Assembly (NCBI GenBank): GCA_963667375.1
Contig: OY763323.1
Coordinates: 744,001-808,000, forward strand
Reading direction: 5' to 3'
Length of the DNA stretch: 64,000 bases
Source of the DNA: G963556115 sp963667375
GTDB taxonomy: Bacteria > Planctomycetota > SZUA-567
A model generated the notes under the pieces. The model did not search any database and had not been told where the DNA came from. It worked only from the letters and a program-made list of their open reading frames with translations. The position numbers were made by a program, and so were the translations under genes. Shown here one piece after another: positions 35,673 to 44,778 of this stretch (within the stretch, counting starts at the first letter, position 1; the number at the start of each line of letters is the position of its first letter).

Positions 35673-36705
35673 TGATTAATTCCTCCAGTTTCTGTTCTAG
35701 AATTTTTATCCGATCCTTTAACTTATCTATACCGCGTATATTTTTATATTCTTTATATTTCTCACGATATTCAACCGCCGGCTGACCGACCATGGTCTGA
35801 CCGGCCGGAACATCTGATGCCACCCCGGATTTAGCATAAAAGCTGCAGCCATCACCAACTTTGATATGATCAGCAAAACCTACCTGACCACCTACAGCTA
35901 CCCCTTTACCGATCTCCACCGAACCACTCACACCAACATGCGCTGCAAAAACCGAGAATGCGCCGATTCGGCAGTTATGAGCAATATGAACCAGATTGTC
36001 CAGCTTACAGCCACAGCCAATGACAGTACTGGCAAAACGCCCTCTGTCAACAGTTGAATTTGCCCCGATTTCAACCTTATCTTCAATAATCACATTACCG
36101 GTGTGGATTATCTTCAAATGCTCACTACCATTCCATTGAAAACCGAAACCATCCGCTCCGATAACCGCGCCGCTGTGAATAATAACCTCATTACCAATAA
36201 TAACATTATAATATATAGAAACATTGGCATAGATAATACAGTCACACCCTATTTTTACCTTGGGACCGATAAACACACCTGGATAAATCCGGGTATTTTC
36301 TCCTATCTCCGCCTCTGCGGAAATAACCGCATTCGCCCCTACTGTACAGCCTGCACCCAAAGCTGCTGATTCAGCAATAACCGCACTGGCATCAATGCCT
36401 GATTTAATATGTGGTACTTCAGGAGCCATCGCATTGGCAATTCTGACAAACGCCACCTCGGGATTAGCAACCTTCAAGAGCGTACAGCCAAGATCAGCGG
36501 GAGCGTCCTTGCCGACAACAGCCGCAGCAACATCTATTTCTTTCAGCAATTTATAATTTTTACGACCCACCGCGAAAGTAATCGCCCCGGGGATCACAGA
36601 ATCCAGCCCTCTGGCAGAGGTTACTTTTACCTTAGCGTCTCCGACAACCTCAATATCCTCTTCAGCAATAGCTGATTTCAGCCAGTCTACAGTATATTCA
36701 ACCAT
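35653..36705 (-). CDS. lpxD: UDP-3-O-acylglucosamine N-acyltransferase LpxD
   Basis: A 350-residue enzyme catalysing the third step of lipid A synthesis. The N-terminal uridine-binding domain (about 1-95) precedes a hexapeptide beta-helix. The latter includes GADGFGFQWNGSEHLKI and IGANSTVDRG, diagnostic for LpxD, and the catalytic His lies in LDNLVHIAHNCRIG. A C-terminal coiled helix (DKLKDRIKILEQKLEELI) completes the trimer. It is the first gene of the lpx operon. The 60 bp upstream are AT-rich and end at the skp terminator, so it has its own promoter, which I could not place. Confidence 0.96.
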   Translation of the reverse strand: MVEYTVDWLKSAIAEEDIEVVGDAKVKVTSARGLDSVIPGAITFAVGRKNYKLLKEIDVAAAVVGKDAPADLGCTLLKVANPEVAFVRIANAMAPEVPHIKSGIDASAVIAESAALGAGCTVGANAVISAEAEIGENTRIYPGVFIGPKVKIGCDCIIYANVSIYYNVIIGNEVIIHSGAVIGADGFGFQWNGSEHLKIIHTGNVIIEDKVEIGANSTVDRGRFASTVIGCGCKLDNLVHIAHNCRIGAFSVFAAHVGVSGSVEIGKGVAVGGQVGFADHIKVGDGCSFYAKSGVASDVPAGQTMVGQPAVEYREKYKEYKNIRGIDKLKDRIKILEQKLEELINEADNA

Positions 36706-36762
36706 GTATTATACCAATCATAAAATAATCTCTATCTAAATAATATAATTCTAATAATATAC

Positions 36763-36795
36763 AATAAAAGCGACGATTGCAAGATCGTCGCTTTT
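36763..36795 (-). terminator. Terminator after skp
   Basis: A perfect 12 bp stem AAAAGCGACGAT-N6-ATCGTCGCTTTT. Read on the minus strand it follows the skp stop by about 30 bp and ends in TTTTATTGT. It separates skp from the lpxD operon. Confidence 0.85.
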
Positions 36796-36825
36796 AAAAT
36801 CATTTAAGTTATAAAAATCTAATGC

Positions 36826-37446
36826 CTAATTTTTAGCCCGCTTAGCATTGATCGCATTCATAATCTTGATAACTTCATCGGTCATATCCTTTTCAGGAGA
36901 GACAAACTGTACCTGACGCCGCAGAATTTCACTGATAATTGCTTCAGGTGAATTTGATTTTTCCAGCTTATCAGACAGCGCAATATCAGGAGCGGTAATT
37001 ACAATATCATAATTTCTGATCTTTACCAGATGCTGAATTGCCTTCTGAAAATCTGCATACACACCGCGCCAGTAGTTAGCCATCTTGGTTCGTGAAAGTT
37101 TCTCGAAACGATCAGCTTTGTCCTGTAGCTGAAGCTGAAGAATCTGGAGTTCAAGCACCTTCTTTTTATACTGATAAGTATCAGGAGCCAGGAAAGCGTC
37201 ATTCTGCAGCTTTTCCTGCTGCGTACGGATAACTTTCTGCAAATCCTCAATCTCCTTCTCTTCCTGCCTGAAGCTTGCCCTGATCTGTGTCTCCATCTGC
37301 TTGGCATAATCAGAATTTCTGAATACCTCTTCAATTCGCACAACAACCACCGAACTTGGAGCAGGGTCTTCTGCCTTTGCCTGATTAAAACCGGCATAAC
37401 TTCCGATCAGTAGAGCTACTAAAAACAGCTTATAGATCAATTTCAT
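36826..37446 (-). CDS. skp: Periplasmic chaperone Skp/OmpH family
   Basis: A 206-residue exported chaperone for outer-membrane proteins. I use the ATG at 37446 (GGGAG 8 bases upstream); an in-frame GTG at 37452 is too close to the SD. The signal peptide is MKLIYKLFLVALLIGSYAGFNQAKA. The mature protein is dominated by long charged helices (EKEIEDLQKVIRTQQEKL to LQLQDKADRFEKLSR) that form the tentacles of Skp, flanked by a beta core (VVVVRIEEVFRNS; YDIVITAPDIALSD). It is monocistronic, between the lpx operon and ruvA. In many genomes skp sits between bamA and lpxD; here ruvA and a promoter intervene. Confidence 0.9.
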   Translation of the reverse strand: MKLIYKLFLVALLIGSYAGFNQAKAEDPAPSSVVVVRIEEVFRNSDYAKQMETQIRASFRQEEKEIEDLQKVIRTQQEKLQNDAFLAPDTYQYKKKVLELQILQLQLQDKADRFEKLSRTKMANYWRGVYADFQKAIQHLVKIRNYDIVITAPDIALSDKLEKSNSPEAIISEILRRQVQFVSPEKDMTDEVIKIMNAINAKRAKN

Positions 37447-37620
37447 TATCACTTCTCCCTTATCATTATAAATATTGAAGTTCGATTATCATCGTAATTT
37501 AACATAAAGCATAGATAATATAAGTTGTACATATTTCACAACCTATAGTCAACTCCATAATACAAGTATTTTCCGGATGCAGGTAGAATTAGAGACCTGT
37601 TCATTACATTTCAGATACGA

Positions 37621-37644
37621 GAATTAAAAACGCACACTGCGTTT
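37621..37644 (-). terminator. Terminator after ruvA
   Basis: On the minus strand AAACGCA-GTG-TGCGTTT (37644-37628) is followed by TTTAATTC, with the stem itself running into five T. It lies about 80 bp downstream of the ruvA stop. Confidence 0.6.
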
Positions 37645-37723
37645 AGATTCTATATTATACATATAATAATATATTAAAAATCCTAAACCTGTAATCACAG
37701 AAAAATACTAAGCTAAAAAACAG

Positions 37724-38308
37724 TTATCCCTGAAGAGCCCGACGGATAAGTTCTTCAAGACCAGCATCACCACCGAGACTTAAAGCCTTCTCAACTCTGG
37801 CAATACCCTCTTTCTCATGAATCCCCATCGCTTCCAGCGCCTTTACCGCATCCACCGCCACCGCACTCAAACCGGCAATTGCACCTCCTGCAGGTGTATC
37901 ATCGGTCAGCGAGGTCTTGGCTCCCTTAAGCTCAAGAATAATTCTCTTGGCAGTCTTTTCACCGATACCTTTAATTTTCTTGAGAAAATTGGTATCCTGT
38001 TTCTCAATAGCAAGAATAAAATCTTTGGGAGCCGCTGAGGAAAGAATCTGAATAGCGGTTGAAGCGCCTATTCCGCTCAACCCGATAAGCACTCTGAACA
38101 GTGAACGCTCATCCTCCGTCAGAAAACCGTATATTGATATATCATCCTCCCGCACTGCCACATGCGTAAGAATGACTGCCTCCTGACCGGGAGCAAGTTT
38201 TGCCGTAGTCGATAACGGAGCACTGATATCCCAGCCGACAGCCCCCACTTCAAGTACGACTCTCCCTGGAACAACACTGAAAACACAGCCGCGTAAATGA
38301 TTATACAT
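37724..38308 (-). CDS. ruvA: Holliday junction DNA helicase subunit RuvA
   Basis: A 194-residue protein that binds Holliday junctions and loads the RuvB motor. I start it at the ATG at 38308 (GGGGT 8 bases upstream, MYNHLRGCVFSVVPGRVVLEV); an upstream ATG at 38350 would add 14 non-homologous residues. It has an N-terminal OB fold, two helix-hairpin-helix motifs (LIGLSGIGASTAIQILS and IKGIGEKTAKRIILELKG), a flexible linker, and the C-terminal RuvB-contacting domain (ALEAMGIHEKEGIARVEKAL). ruvB and ruvC are not in the window. Its start faces bamA across a 415 bp spacer. Confidence 0.95.
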   Translation of the reverse strand: MYNHLRGCVFSVVPGRVVLEVGAVGWDISAPLSTTAKLAPGQEAVILTHVAVREDDISIYGFLTEDERSLFRVLIGLSGIGASTAIQILSSAAPKDFILAIEKQDTNFLKKIKGIGEKTAKRIILELKGAKTSLTDDTPAGGAIAGLSAVAVDAVKALEAMGIHEKEGIARVEKALSLGGDAGLEELIRRALQG

Positions 38309-38723
38309 AATATTTACCCCGATATTCAAAATAATAAAAATTCCAGCCACCCTGTAAAGTGTAGTGATTTAGTGCCATCGCGCAACCTCTTTAACCATCC
38401 GGAAAGAGGTTTGACACGAATGAATTTTACATATTTTCGACATAAGATCTATATCAGCGTTATTGTGGAGTAACAACACTCTGCTTTTTTAAATAAATAA
38501 TCACGATAAAAGTTGTAGTAAATCCATTATCTTGTCGATAAGTTTCTGGAAAAGGTTGACGCTTTTTCTCTTAAGACCCTTGATATACTACAGTTATCGA
38601 ATAAAGAGGGCTTATTGCTTTTTATCAGAAATTTGCTATAATAGACAGGAGTTCAAAGTCGTATAAATGGTTATTTTAAATAAAGTTGCGAAAACGGACT
38701 CCGCATTCGGGCGGAGATTTATA
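38309..38723. other. Divergent intergenic region between ruvA and bamA
   Basis: This 415 bp stretch has no ORF. A 9 bp inverted repeat AACCTCTTT-N10-AAAGAGGTT (38384-38411) abuts TTGACA (38411-38416), a possible extra promoter or operator without a convincing -10. The bamA promoter lies at 38615-38642. Confidence 0.4.
38615..38642 (+). promoter_or_regulatory. Sigma-70 promoter of bamA
   Basis: TTGCTT (38615-38620), a 16 bp spacer and a perfect TATAAT (38637-38642) lie 81 bp upstream of the bamA ATG. Confidence 0.65.
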
Positions 38724-41363
38724 ATGAAAAAAATCTTCAATATTGGATTACTTTTACTTATTATAAATATCATCGGCATAGGTGTTCATGCAGATGATCT
38801 GGATCTTCCTGATGTACCAGGCGGTACAGATCTTGCCAGTAATGAGGGTTCTGCTGACGATGAATTTTCCAATGATTTTCTGATTCAGGAAGAAGAAAAG
38901 GTCAGCACTCCAGCCCCGAATAATAGTAATAACCGTTCTACCGATGATTTGGATCTTGAAAGTCTGACCGTTGAAGATGCCACTCAGGTTGTAGATGAGC
39001 CTCAAAACACCGCTGCACCAGAGTCTGGTCTGCAGGCGGCGAATCCAGCAACAGGCAATACTCCTATTGTAAATGATATCATTATACGTGGTGGTTTCGC
39101 TTCCGCATCTGAAATCCAGGCCAAGATGGGAACCCGCAAAGGCCAGCCTCTAGACAAAAAAATTCTGGAAGAAGATTTTCAGCGTCTGTATAAAATGGGT
39201 AAGTTTGCCGATGTCCAGATTAAAGAAGAGGTTCTACCTGATAACAAGGTAAATATTATAGTTCTGCTGCGTGAAAAAAATCTCATCCGCAGAATCACTT
39301 TCCGCGGCAATAAAGTCAAACCCAAAAAACTCGAGAAAGAGATTGAAAGCAAGATTGACACCCGTTATGACGAGGGTCAGGCTACACGTGATGCCAGAGC
39401 TCTGGAAGCATATTATACCAACAAATTCTATTATTTCACCAAGGTCACCCCTGAAGCCGAACCATTTGAAGATGGTGTCCGTCTGGTATTCAATATTGAT
39501 GAAGGCCGTAAAATCTGGGTTCGGGATATTATCTTCCGCGGTAACTACCGTTTCACCGATGAAGCGTTGCGCAAAGTAATGCAGACCAGACAATCCTCAT
39601 TCTTTGTTCGTGGAAAGCTGACCAGAAAAGATCTTGAAGCCGATCTTGAGCGCGTAAAGCTCTACTACCAGTCAAACGGTTACCTGGATGTAGAAGTTAC
39701 AGAACGTCCTTTCCAGGTCACCTCCGACGAAGAGTATGATAACGGCTGGTTTTCACATGATGATATGCACCTGTATATTGATGTCAATGAAGGAGAGCAG
39801 TACCGCATAGGAGCAGTAAATTTTGATGGCAATAAACTGGTTTCTGATGATGATCTGCGTAATGTTATCAAGACTATGCCTGGTAAGATATACAGCCCGT
39901 TAACAGCAATGGAAGACAGCACCCATATACGCGACATTTATGGCGCTGCCCCCAACAGCCGTTATTTTACAAAAATCTTCCCGGAACGTATTCTTACTGA
40001 GCAGCAAAATGTTGTCGATGTAGTATTCCATATTCAGGAAAGTCCGCAGGTAGTTATTGAAGACGTGCAGATTGTCGGCAACGACGCAACCAAAGACAGC
40101 GTATACCGTCGTGAACTGGAATTCTTCCCTGGAGAGATGATAGACTCCAAAAAAATTGAAGCCAGCAAGAACAATATCCTTAATCTTGACTATACCGAAG
40201 CTGATACTCTTGATCTAGCGGTGAAGGAAGGATCTGCACCTGACAGAGCAAGGGTTGTAGTAGATATGGAAGAGAAACAGACAGGTAATGTCAGCTTTGG
40301 TGTCGGTTTCTCCTCTGATGATCCAATGTCCGGATCGGTTACACTCTCACAGCGTAACTTTGACTTCCAGGATTATCCGCAAAATCTCAAGGAACTTATT
40401 ACCGGTAAAGCCTTCAGAGGAGCCGGACAGTACGCTTCAACCAGCCTGTCCATGGGTACCAAGAGCAGAAACTACGGCCTTGACTTCTTCAACCCCTGGA
40501 TTTATAACAAACCTGTCGGCTGGGGCTTTGGTTTCTACTGGAAGACCTACGAATGGGATGATTTTACTCAGGAAACTCTTGGTGGTTACACTACCTTCAG
40601 CAAGAAGATCCTCAGTCCAAATCTGACCGCCAGTGTCACTTACCGGCTGGATAATGTTGAAATGTACGATTTTGATGATGATGCATCCAGCGTAATCAAG
40701 CAAGAGACCGGCAGTAACTGGCTGAGCAGCTTATCATTTGGTCTGACTTACGATTCGCGTGACAGCATTTTCCGCCCAAGTCGTGGTATAAAAGCGGTCG
40801 AAAAATATCAGCTTTACGGAACCTTCCTTGGTGGCGACTTCTCATTCTGGAGAAATACCGCTTCTTTCCAGGGATTCTTCCCATTCTATACTGACAACAA
40901 AGGACGTAACTGGGTTATTACCGGTCGTACCAATCTAACTACTGAAGGACCTTATGATGATTCCCGTATTCCTACTTATGAAATGCTCTATGCCGGCGGT
41001 ATCGGATCGGTCAGAGGTTGGGAATCAGGAACTCTCGGACCTCACGATGCCGGTACTGCATTGGGTGGCTATACCAGCCAGACCAACTCAATTGAGATGC
41101 TGTTCCCGGTATACGAGAAGCTGATAGAAGGAAGTGCTTTCTTTGATATCGGTGGTGCTTTCCCTGATACCTTCTCAATCGATGCCGGTCCTGGAGGGGA
41201 TTATTATCGCGGGTGTGGTTATAGAGCAAGTATCGGTCTGGGTGTACACGTAATAACCCCGCTGTCACCTATGCCGGTGAGAATCTACTTCCCGCTCACT
41301 CTTAATGATAAGGATGGCGACGATACCGAATTTATTCAGTTCTCATTCGGAGCCACCTTCTAA
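38724..41363 (+). CDS. bamA: Outer membrane protein assembly factor BamA
   Basis: An 879-residue Omp85 protein that inserts beta-barrels into the outer membrane. The start is the ATG at 38724, with GGAG 7 bases upstream and a signal peptide MKKIFNIGLLLLIINIIGIGVHA; an ATG at 38667 lacks these. After the signal comes an unusual acidic, low-complexity stretch of about 80 residues (DDLDLPDVPGG through PATGNTP). Five POTRA domains follow (starting near IVNDIIIRGG, IRRITFRGN, VRDIIFRGN, IGAVNFDGN and IEDVQIVGN) and a 16-strand barrel ending in FSFGATF with the terminal Phe. The L6-type motif is YAGGIGSVRGWESGTLGP (canonical VRGF is VRGW here). Confidence 0.95.
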   Translation: MKKIFNIGLLLLIINIIGIGVHADDLDLPDVPGGTDLASNEGSADDEFSNDFLIQEEEKVSTPAPNNSNNRSTDDLDLESLTVEDATQVVDEPQNTAAPESGLQAANPATGNTPIVNDIIIRGGFASASEIQAKMGTRKGQPLDKKILEEDFQRLYKMGKFADVQIKEEVLPDNKVNIIVLLREKNLIRRITFRGNKVKPKKLEKEIESKIDTRYDEGQATRDARALEAYYTNKFYYFTKVTPEAEPFEDGVRLVFNIDEGRKIWVRDIIFRGNYRFTDEALRKVMQTRQSSFFVRGKLTRKDLEADLERVKLYYQSNGYLDVEVTERPFQVTSDEEYDNGWFSHDDMHLYIDVNEGEQYRIGAVNFDGNKLVSDDDLRNVIKTMPGKIYSPLTAMEDSTHIRDIYGAAPNSRYFTKIFPERILTEQQNVVDVVFHIQESPQVVIEDVQIVGNDATKDSVYRRELEFFPGEMIDSKKIEASKNNILNLDYTEADTLDLAVKEGSAPDRARVVVDMEEKQTGNVSFGVGFSSDDPMSGSVTLSQRNFDFQDYPQNLKELITGKAFRGAGQYASTSLSMGTKSRNYGLDFFNPWIYNKPVGWGFGFYWKTYEWDDFTQETLGGYTTFSKKILSPNLTASVTYRLDNVEMYDFDDDASSVIKQETGSNWLSSLSFGLTYDSRDSIFRPSRGIKAVEKYQLYGTFLGGDFSFWRNTASFQGFFPFYTDNKGRNWVITGRTNLTTEGPYDDSRIPTYEMLYAGGIGSVRGWESGTLGPHDAGTALGGYTSQTNSIEMLFPVYEKLIEGSAFFDIGGAFPDTFSIDAGPGGDYYRGCGYRASIGLGVHVITPLSPMPVRIYFPLTLNDKDGDDTEFIQFSFGATF

Positions 41364-41389
41364 AAACAGCAAATTAAATCAATATTTAT

Positions 41390-41425
41390 CCCTGCCTGCA
41401 ATAAATCAGGCAGGGTTTTTTATTT
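41390..41425 (+). terminator. Rho-independent terminator of bamA
   Basis: The 9 bp stem CCCTGCCTG / CAGGCAGGG (41390-41398, 41407-41415) is followed by TTTTTTATTT. Confidence 0.9.
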
Positions 41426-41554
41426 CCAATGTTGAATATGAGACCATAATTCATAGAATATATATATTCTATTACAATTAGAACTATTACAGATCTATAC
41501 AATTATAGATCATGTCTCACGATATATGACTAACAATTAAAAAGGTATTACAAC

Positions 41555-42568
41555 ATGGAATTATTAGACAAGTTCTGGGCAAAAGGCAAAGAGGTACTCG
41601 GAGTTAAATACCCGGTTATCTGCGGTGCCATGACCTGGATAAGCACCTATGATCTGGTGAAAGCAGTATGCGAACATGGTGGTTTTGGAGTACTTGCCGG
41701 AGGTAATATGCCCCCAGAACTCTTCGAAGCAGAACTTGACAAGTGTATCGCTGATATCGATACACCATTTGGAGTCAACCTCATCACTATCGCCCCGAAT
41801 TTTCAGGCTCATCTGGATATTGTAGAAAAAAAAGACGTTAAAGTTGTCGTCTTTGCCGGTACTATACCGAGCAAGCCTGAAATTGCCCGTATGAAAGCAG
41901 CAGGCAAAAAGGTAATGGCTTTTGCGCCATCACCATCTGTAGCCAAGCGTATGATAAAATTCGGTGTTGATGCGCTTATTATTGAAGGTTTTGAAGCCGG
42001 AGGACATATCGGCCATGTTTCTACGATCGTTCTGCTGCAGGAGATTCTCTTCCAGTTCAAAGAGGTGCCAATCTTTGTTGCCGGCGGTATCGCTACCGGT
42101 GAAATGGTAGCGCATCTGCTGATGATGGGCGCTGCAGGAGTACAGCTCGGTACCAGATTCGTTATGACCGAGGAGTGCCAGATTCATGAAAACATGAAAA
42201 AAGCCTTCAGTAAAGCTCAATCCCGCCATGCCGTGGCAAGTACCCAGGTTTCACCAGCACTGCCGGTAGTAGGTGTACGAGCCCTCAAAAATACCGCGGG
42301 TGAACAATTTGCCAAGCTGCAGATAGATCTGCTCAAAAAGCTTGAGAATAATGAAATCGAAAAGGAAGAAGCTGTAATGCACGTCGAGAATTTCTGGATC
42401 GGCGGTCTGCGTAAAGCAGCGGTTGACGGCAATATTGATGAAGGCAGTCTGATGGCCGGTCAGAGTGTCGGACTTATCAAAGACATTATTCCTATGCAGC
42501 AGGTTTTTGCTGACCTGACCGCTCAGGCAGAAGCTGAATTGCAGAAGGTAAAAGGCTTATTCAATTAA
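41555..42568 (+). CDS. Nitronate monooxygenase / FabK-type enoyl-ACP reductase family flavoprotein
   Basis: A 337-residue FMN-dependent TIM-barrel enzyme. Signature blocks are VKYPVICGAMTWISTYDLVKAVCEHGGFGVLAGG, PFGVNLI, EGFEAGGHIG (flavin phosphate and active-site His), FVAGGIATGEMVAHLLMMGAAGVQLGTRFV and MAGQSVGLIKDI. FabK enoyl-ACP reductases and nitronate monooxygenases share this pattern. The GHIG loop with full-length barrel and the absence of fabI here make FabK possible, but sequence alone does not decide. AAAGG precedes the ATG. It is followed by a 11 bp stem before alr. Confidence 0.85.
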   Translation: MELLDKFWAKGKEVLGVKYPVICGAMTWISTYDLVKAVCEHGGFGVLAGGNMPPELFEAELDKCIADIDTPFGVNLITIAPNFQAHLDIVEKKDVKVVVFAGTIPSKPEIARMKAAGKKVMAFAPSPSVAKRMIKFGVDALIIEGFEAGGHIGHVSTIVLLQEILFQFKEVPIFVAGGIATGEMVAHLLMMGAAGVQLGTRFVMTEECQIHENMKKAFSKAQSRHAVASTQVSPALPVVGVRALKNTAGEQFAKLQIDLLKKLENNEIEKEEAVMHVENFWIGGLRKAAVDGNIDEGSLMAGQSVGLIKDIIPMQQVFADLTAQAEAELQKVKGLFN

Positions 42569-42624
42569 GTAGATATTGCGGTTAGTTGGCAATATAGTAT
42601 TAAAACATATATTCAGGCATTTCG

Positions 42625-42652
42625 GATAGGTACGGCTAGTCCCGTACCTATC
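42625..42652. terminator. Terminator-like stem between the flavoprotein gene and alr
   Basis: A perfect 11 bp stem GATAGGTACGG-CTAGTC-CCGTACCTATC is followed by TATAATTAATCC rather than a U-run. It could be a weak terminator or an mRNA-processing element. Confidence 0.5.
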
Positions 42653-42686
42653 TATAATTAATCCTTACAAATTCAGGATAACGGAC

Positions 42687-43829
42687 ATGAACAAAGATCA
42701 CCTGAATCATCCTTCATTCCAGCGTTCATGGGTTGAAGTTGATCTTACAGCAATAAAGAACAATCTGCGGCATTTCGGAGAACTTATGGGCAGCACAGCA
42801 AAGGTCATGCCCGCAGTCAAAGCTGATGCCTATGGTCACGGAGCAATCGCAATCTCCAGAGCGGCGCTGGACGTCGGCTGCAAACGTCTGGCGGTAGCGA
42901 CAGTACTGGAAGGTGAAGAGCTGCGTGTTGCCGGCATCAACGCAGATATACAGATTCTAGGCTCGTCACTGCCGGACGAAATTCCGGTTGCCCTGCACTA
43001 TGACATGACACTCGGCATACATGAAATACCTGCAATTCGCATGATCAATGAAGAAGCGAAGAAACAGCAAAAAAAAGCCAAGGTACACCTCAAGGTTGAT
43101 ACCGGTATGGGACGACTGGGGATTCTACCTGAAAACATTCTCTTTGCTGCCAGAAATGTCGATGCGGCATCTAATCTTGAGCTTGAGGGCTTATATATGC
43201 ATCTTGCTGACGCGTCCGATGAATCATACAGTAAAAGTCAGCTTACTCGCTTCCGCAAAGCGGCTGAGATTCTGGCTGATGTTGGAATCGAAGTACCGCT
43301 CAAGCATGCCTCCAGCAGCACCGGAGCCATACTCTATCCGGAATCTCGTTTTGACCTGATTCGACCGGGAGCGGGGGTTTATGGTTATCATTCTCCGACC
43401 TGGATCGGGGATTTTTTCCAGCTGGAACCTGCAATGAGCTGGCACTCAGTTGTAGTACAGGTAAAAGATTATCCCCCCGGACTCAGTCTCGGTTACAACC
43501 GTACCTTCACTACCCGCAGACCCACCCGTATTGCTGTTATACCAATCGGTTATGGTGACGGCTATCTCAGATCCTTCAGCAACCATACAGATGTGCTCAT
43601 TAATGGTGAACGCGCTCCGGTTGTAGGCATGATAAGTATGGATTACAGTATGGCGGATGTTACTGGAATGGACAATATCAGTACCGGCACAGAAGTAACC
43701 CTTATCGGCAGAGACGGAGATGAACTGATTACCGTTGAAGAACTCGCGGATAAAGGCGGCACCATCCCTTATATAATTACCACCTGCCTGGGAAGAAGAC
43801 CCGGGCGTTGCTATACTATTACGGAATAA
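42687..43829 (+). CDS. alr: Alanine racemase
   Basis: A 380-residue PLP enzyme making D-alanine for peptidoglycan. The PLP-binding Lys lies in VMPAVKADAYGHGAI. DTGMGRLGI and the Arg-containing RPGAGVYG region are typical. The second-domain segment VVGMISMDYSMADVT corresponds to the family block GRICMDQ that lies near the active site across the dimer. AGGATAACGG precedes the ATG. There is one gene before a long convergent stem. No tsaE or murF fusion is present, unlike some Bacteroidota. Confidence 0.95.
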   Translation: MNKDHLNHPSFQRSWVEVDLTAIKNNLRHFGELMGSTAKVMPAVKADAYGHGAIAISRAALDVGCKRLAVATVLEGEELRVAGINADIQILGSSLPDEIPVALHYDMTLGIHEIPAIRMINEEAKKQQKKAKVHLKVDTGMGRLGILPENILFAARNVDAASNLELEGLYMHLADASDESYSKSQLTRFRKAAEILADVGIEVPLKHASSSTGAILYPESRFDLIRPGAGVYGYHSPTWIGDFFQLEPAMSWHSVVVQVKDYPPGLSLGYNRTFTTRRPTRIAVIPIGYGDGYLRSFSNHTDVLINGERAPVVGMISMDYSMADVTGMDNISTGTEVTLIGRDGDELITVEELADKGGTIPYIITTCLGRRPGRCYTITE

Positions 43830-43852
43830 GATTTTCACTACTTGAATTATGC

Positions 43853-43894
43853 TTAAGCAGGAGATTCAGCTTATATTCTGAATCTCCTGCTTAA
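43853..43894. terminator. Long perfect stem between convergent alr and methyltransferase genes
   Basis: A 17 bp perfect inverted repeat TTAAGCAGGAGATTCAG-N8-CTGAATCTCCTGCTTAA. It is the longest stem in the window. Neither strand has a U-run after it, so it may act as a bidirectional terminator or 3'-end stabiliser. Confidence 0.55.
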
Positions 43895-43976
43895 CTGAAT
43901 ACCTGTATACTCAGCCAGCCACCACGATTTATGCCCCCTGAGGCACAAACACTACCAGTAAATCTCATTTACAGTA

Positions 43977-44672
43977 TTATTTTGTAGCTGCAAGCACCAG
44001 CGCCTTGGATTTTACAGTATATGGACTTTCCTGAAAATCACCATAAAGTCGTATATCAGAGAATCCCGCTTTTTCAAGTACTACCCGGAGCTCAGCACTA
44101 CGCACTGGAAAGAGCTCCACCTCGGAAACAAGACAAACCTTCTCTGCTTTCACCTCGAGCTTACCCTGAAATAGAAATTTCCCCGCGCTATAGCTATATT
44201 TGCGCTCAAAGGTTATCTGATCATTATCAATAAGGGGCAGAGCCATAATCTTCTCATCCAGTATATAATCATAATTAACCGTCTGCAGCAATAGCTTGCC
44301 TCCCGGCCGCAGGTGTTCATAAGCACCCGCGACAAAACGCTCCACCCCAAAATGATCAACATGAACCAGCGTATTGCCAAAACAGATTATGCCGTCAAAA
44401 CTGCCTTCAACACCAGAAACTTCAAGCAGATTCAGTACCCTGAAATTCTGCTCCGGATAGCGCCGGCGCGCTATCTCGATAAACCCTGCTTCCAAGTCGG
44501 TTCCCAACACTTGATACTCACTGAGAGCATGGGTCAACTTGCCATTGGCACAGCCGATCTCCAGTAATTCTGCTCCAACAGTAAATTTACGCCGCACAAA
44601 AGCTGCCGCTCCTACATTGAGTGGAAATATCAGGTCATAATAATCCTTGATTTTACTGTAAAAATCACCCAT
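43977..44672 (-). CDS. Class I SAM-dependent methyltransferase
   Basis: A 231-residue Rossmann-fold methyltransferase. Motif I is ELLEIGCANGKLTHAL (SAM binding, about 36-50), acidic loop GTDLEAGFIEIARRR, motif post-II GSFDGIICFGNTLVHV, and RPGGKLLLQTVNYDY. The C-terminal beta meander (RSAELRVVLEKAGFSDIRLYGDF) resembles small-molecule methyltransferases. It lies 106 bp downstream of another methyltransferase gene on the same strand. The substrate is unknown. Confidence 0.85.
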   Translation of the reverse strand: MGDFYSKIKDYYDLIFPLNVGAAAFVRRKFTVGAELLEIGCANGKLTHALSEYQVLGTDLEAGFIEIARRRYPEQNFRVLNLLEVSGVEGSFDGIICFGNTLVHVDHFGVERFVAGAYEHLRPGGKLLLQTVNYDYILDEKIMALPLIDNDQITFERKYSYSAGKFLFQGKLEVKAEKVCLVSEVELFPVRSAELRVVLEKAGFSDIRLYGDFQESPYTVKSKALVLAATK

Positions 44673-44778
44673 AAAATTCTTCCATAATCAAAAGAATAAG
44701 CTGCAACCTATTATACTCTGCTTTTCTTGATGAAGCCGCTTGCGACACTGCATATTGCAACGCAGCTACTCAGTCCCG

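Noticed and set aside
38384..38416. The inverted repeat AACCTCTTT/AAAGAGGTT next to TTGACA as the main bamA promoter.
   Set aside because: No acceptable -10 at 16-18 bp; the TTGCTT-N16-TATAAT pair at 38615-38642 is better placed.
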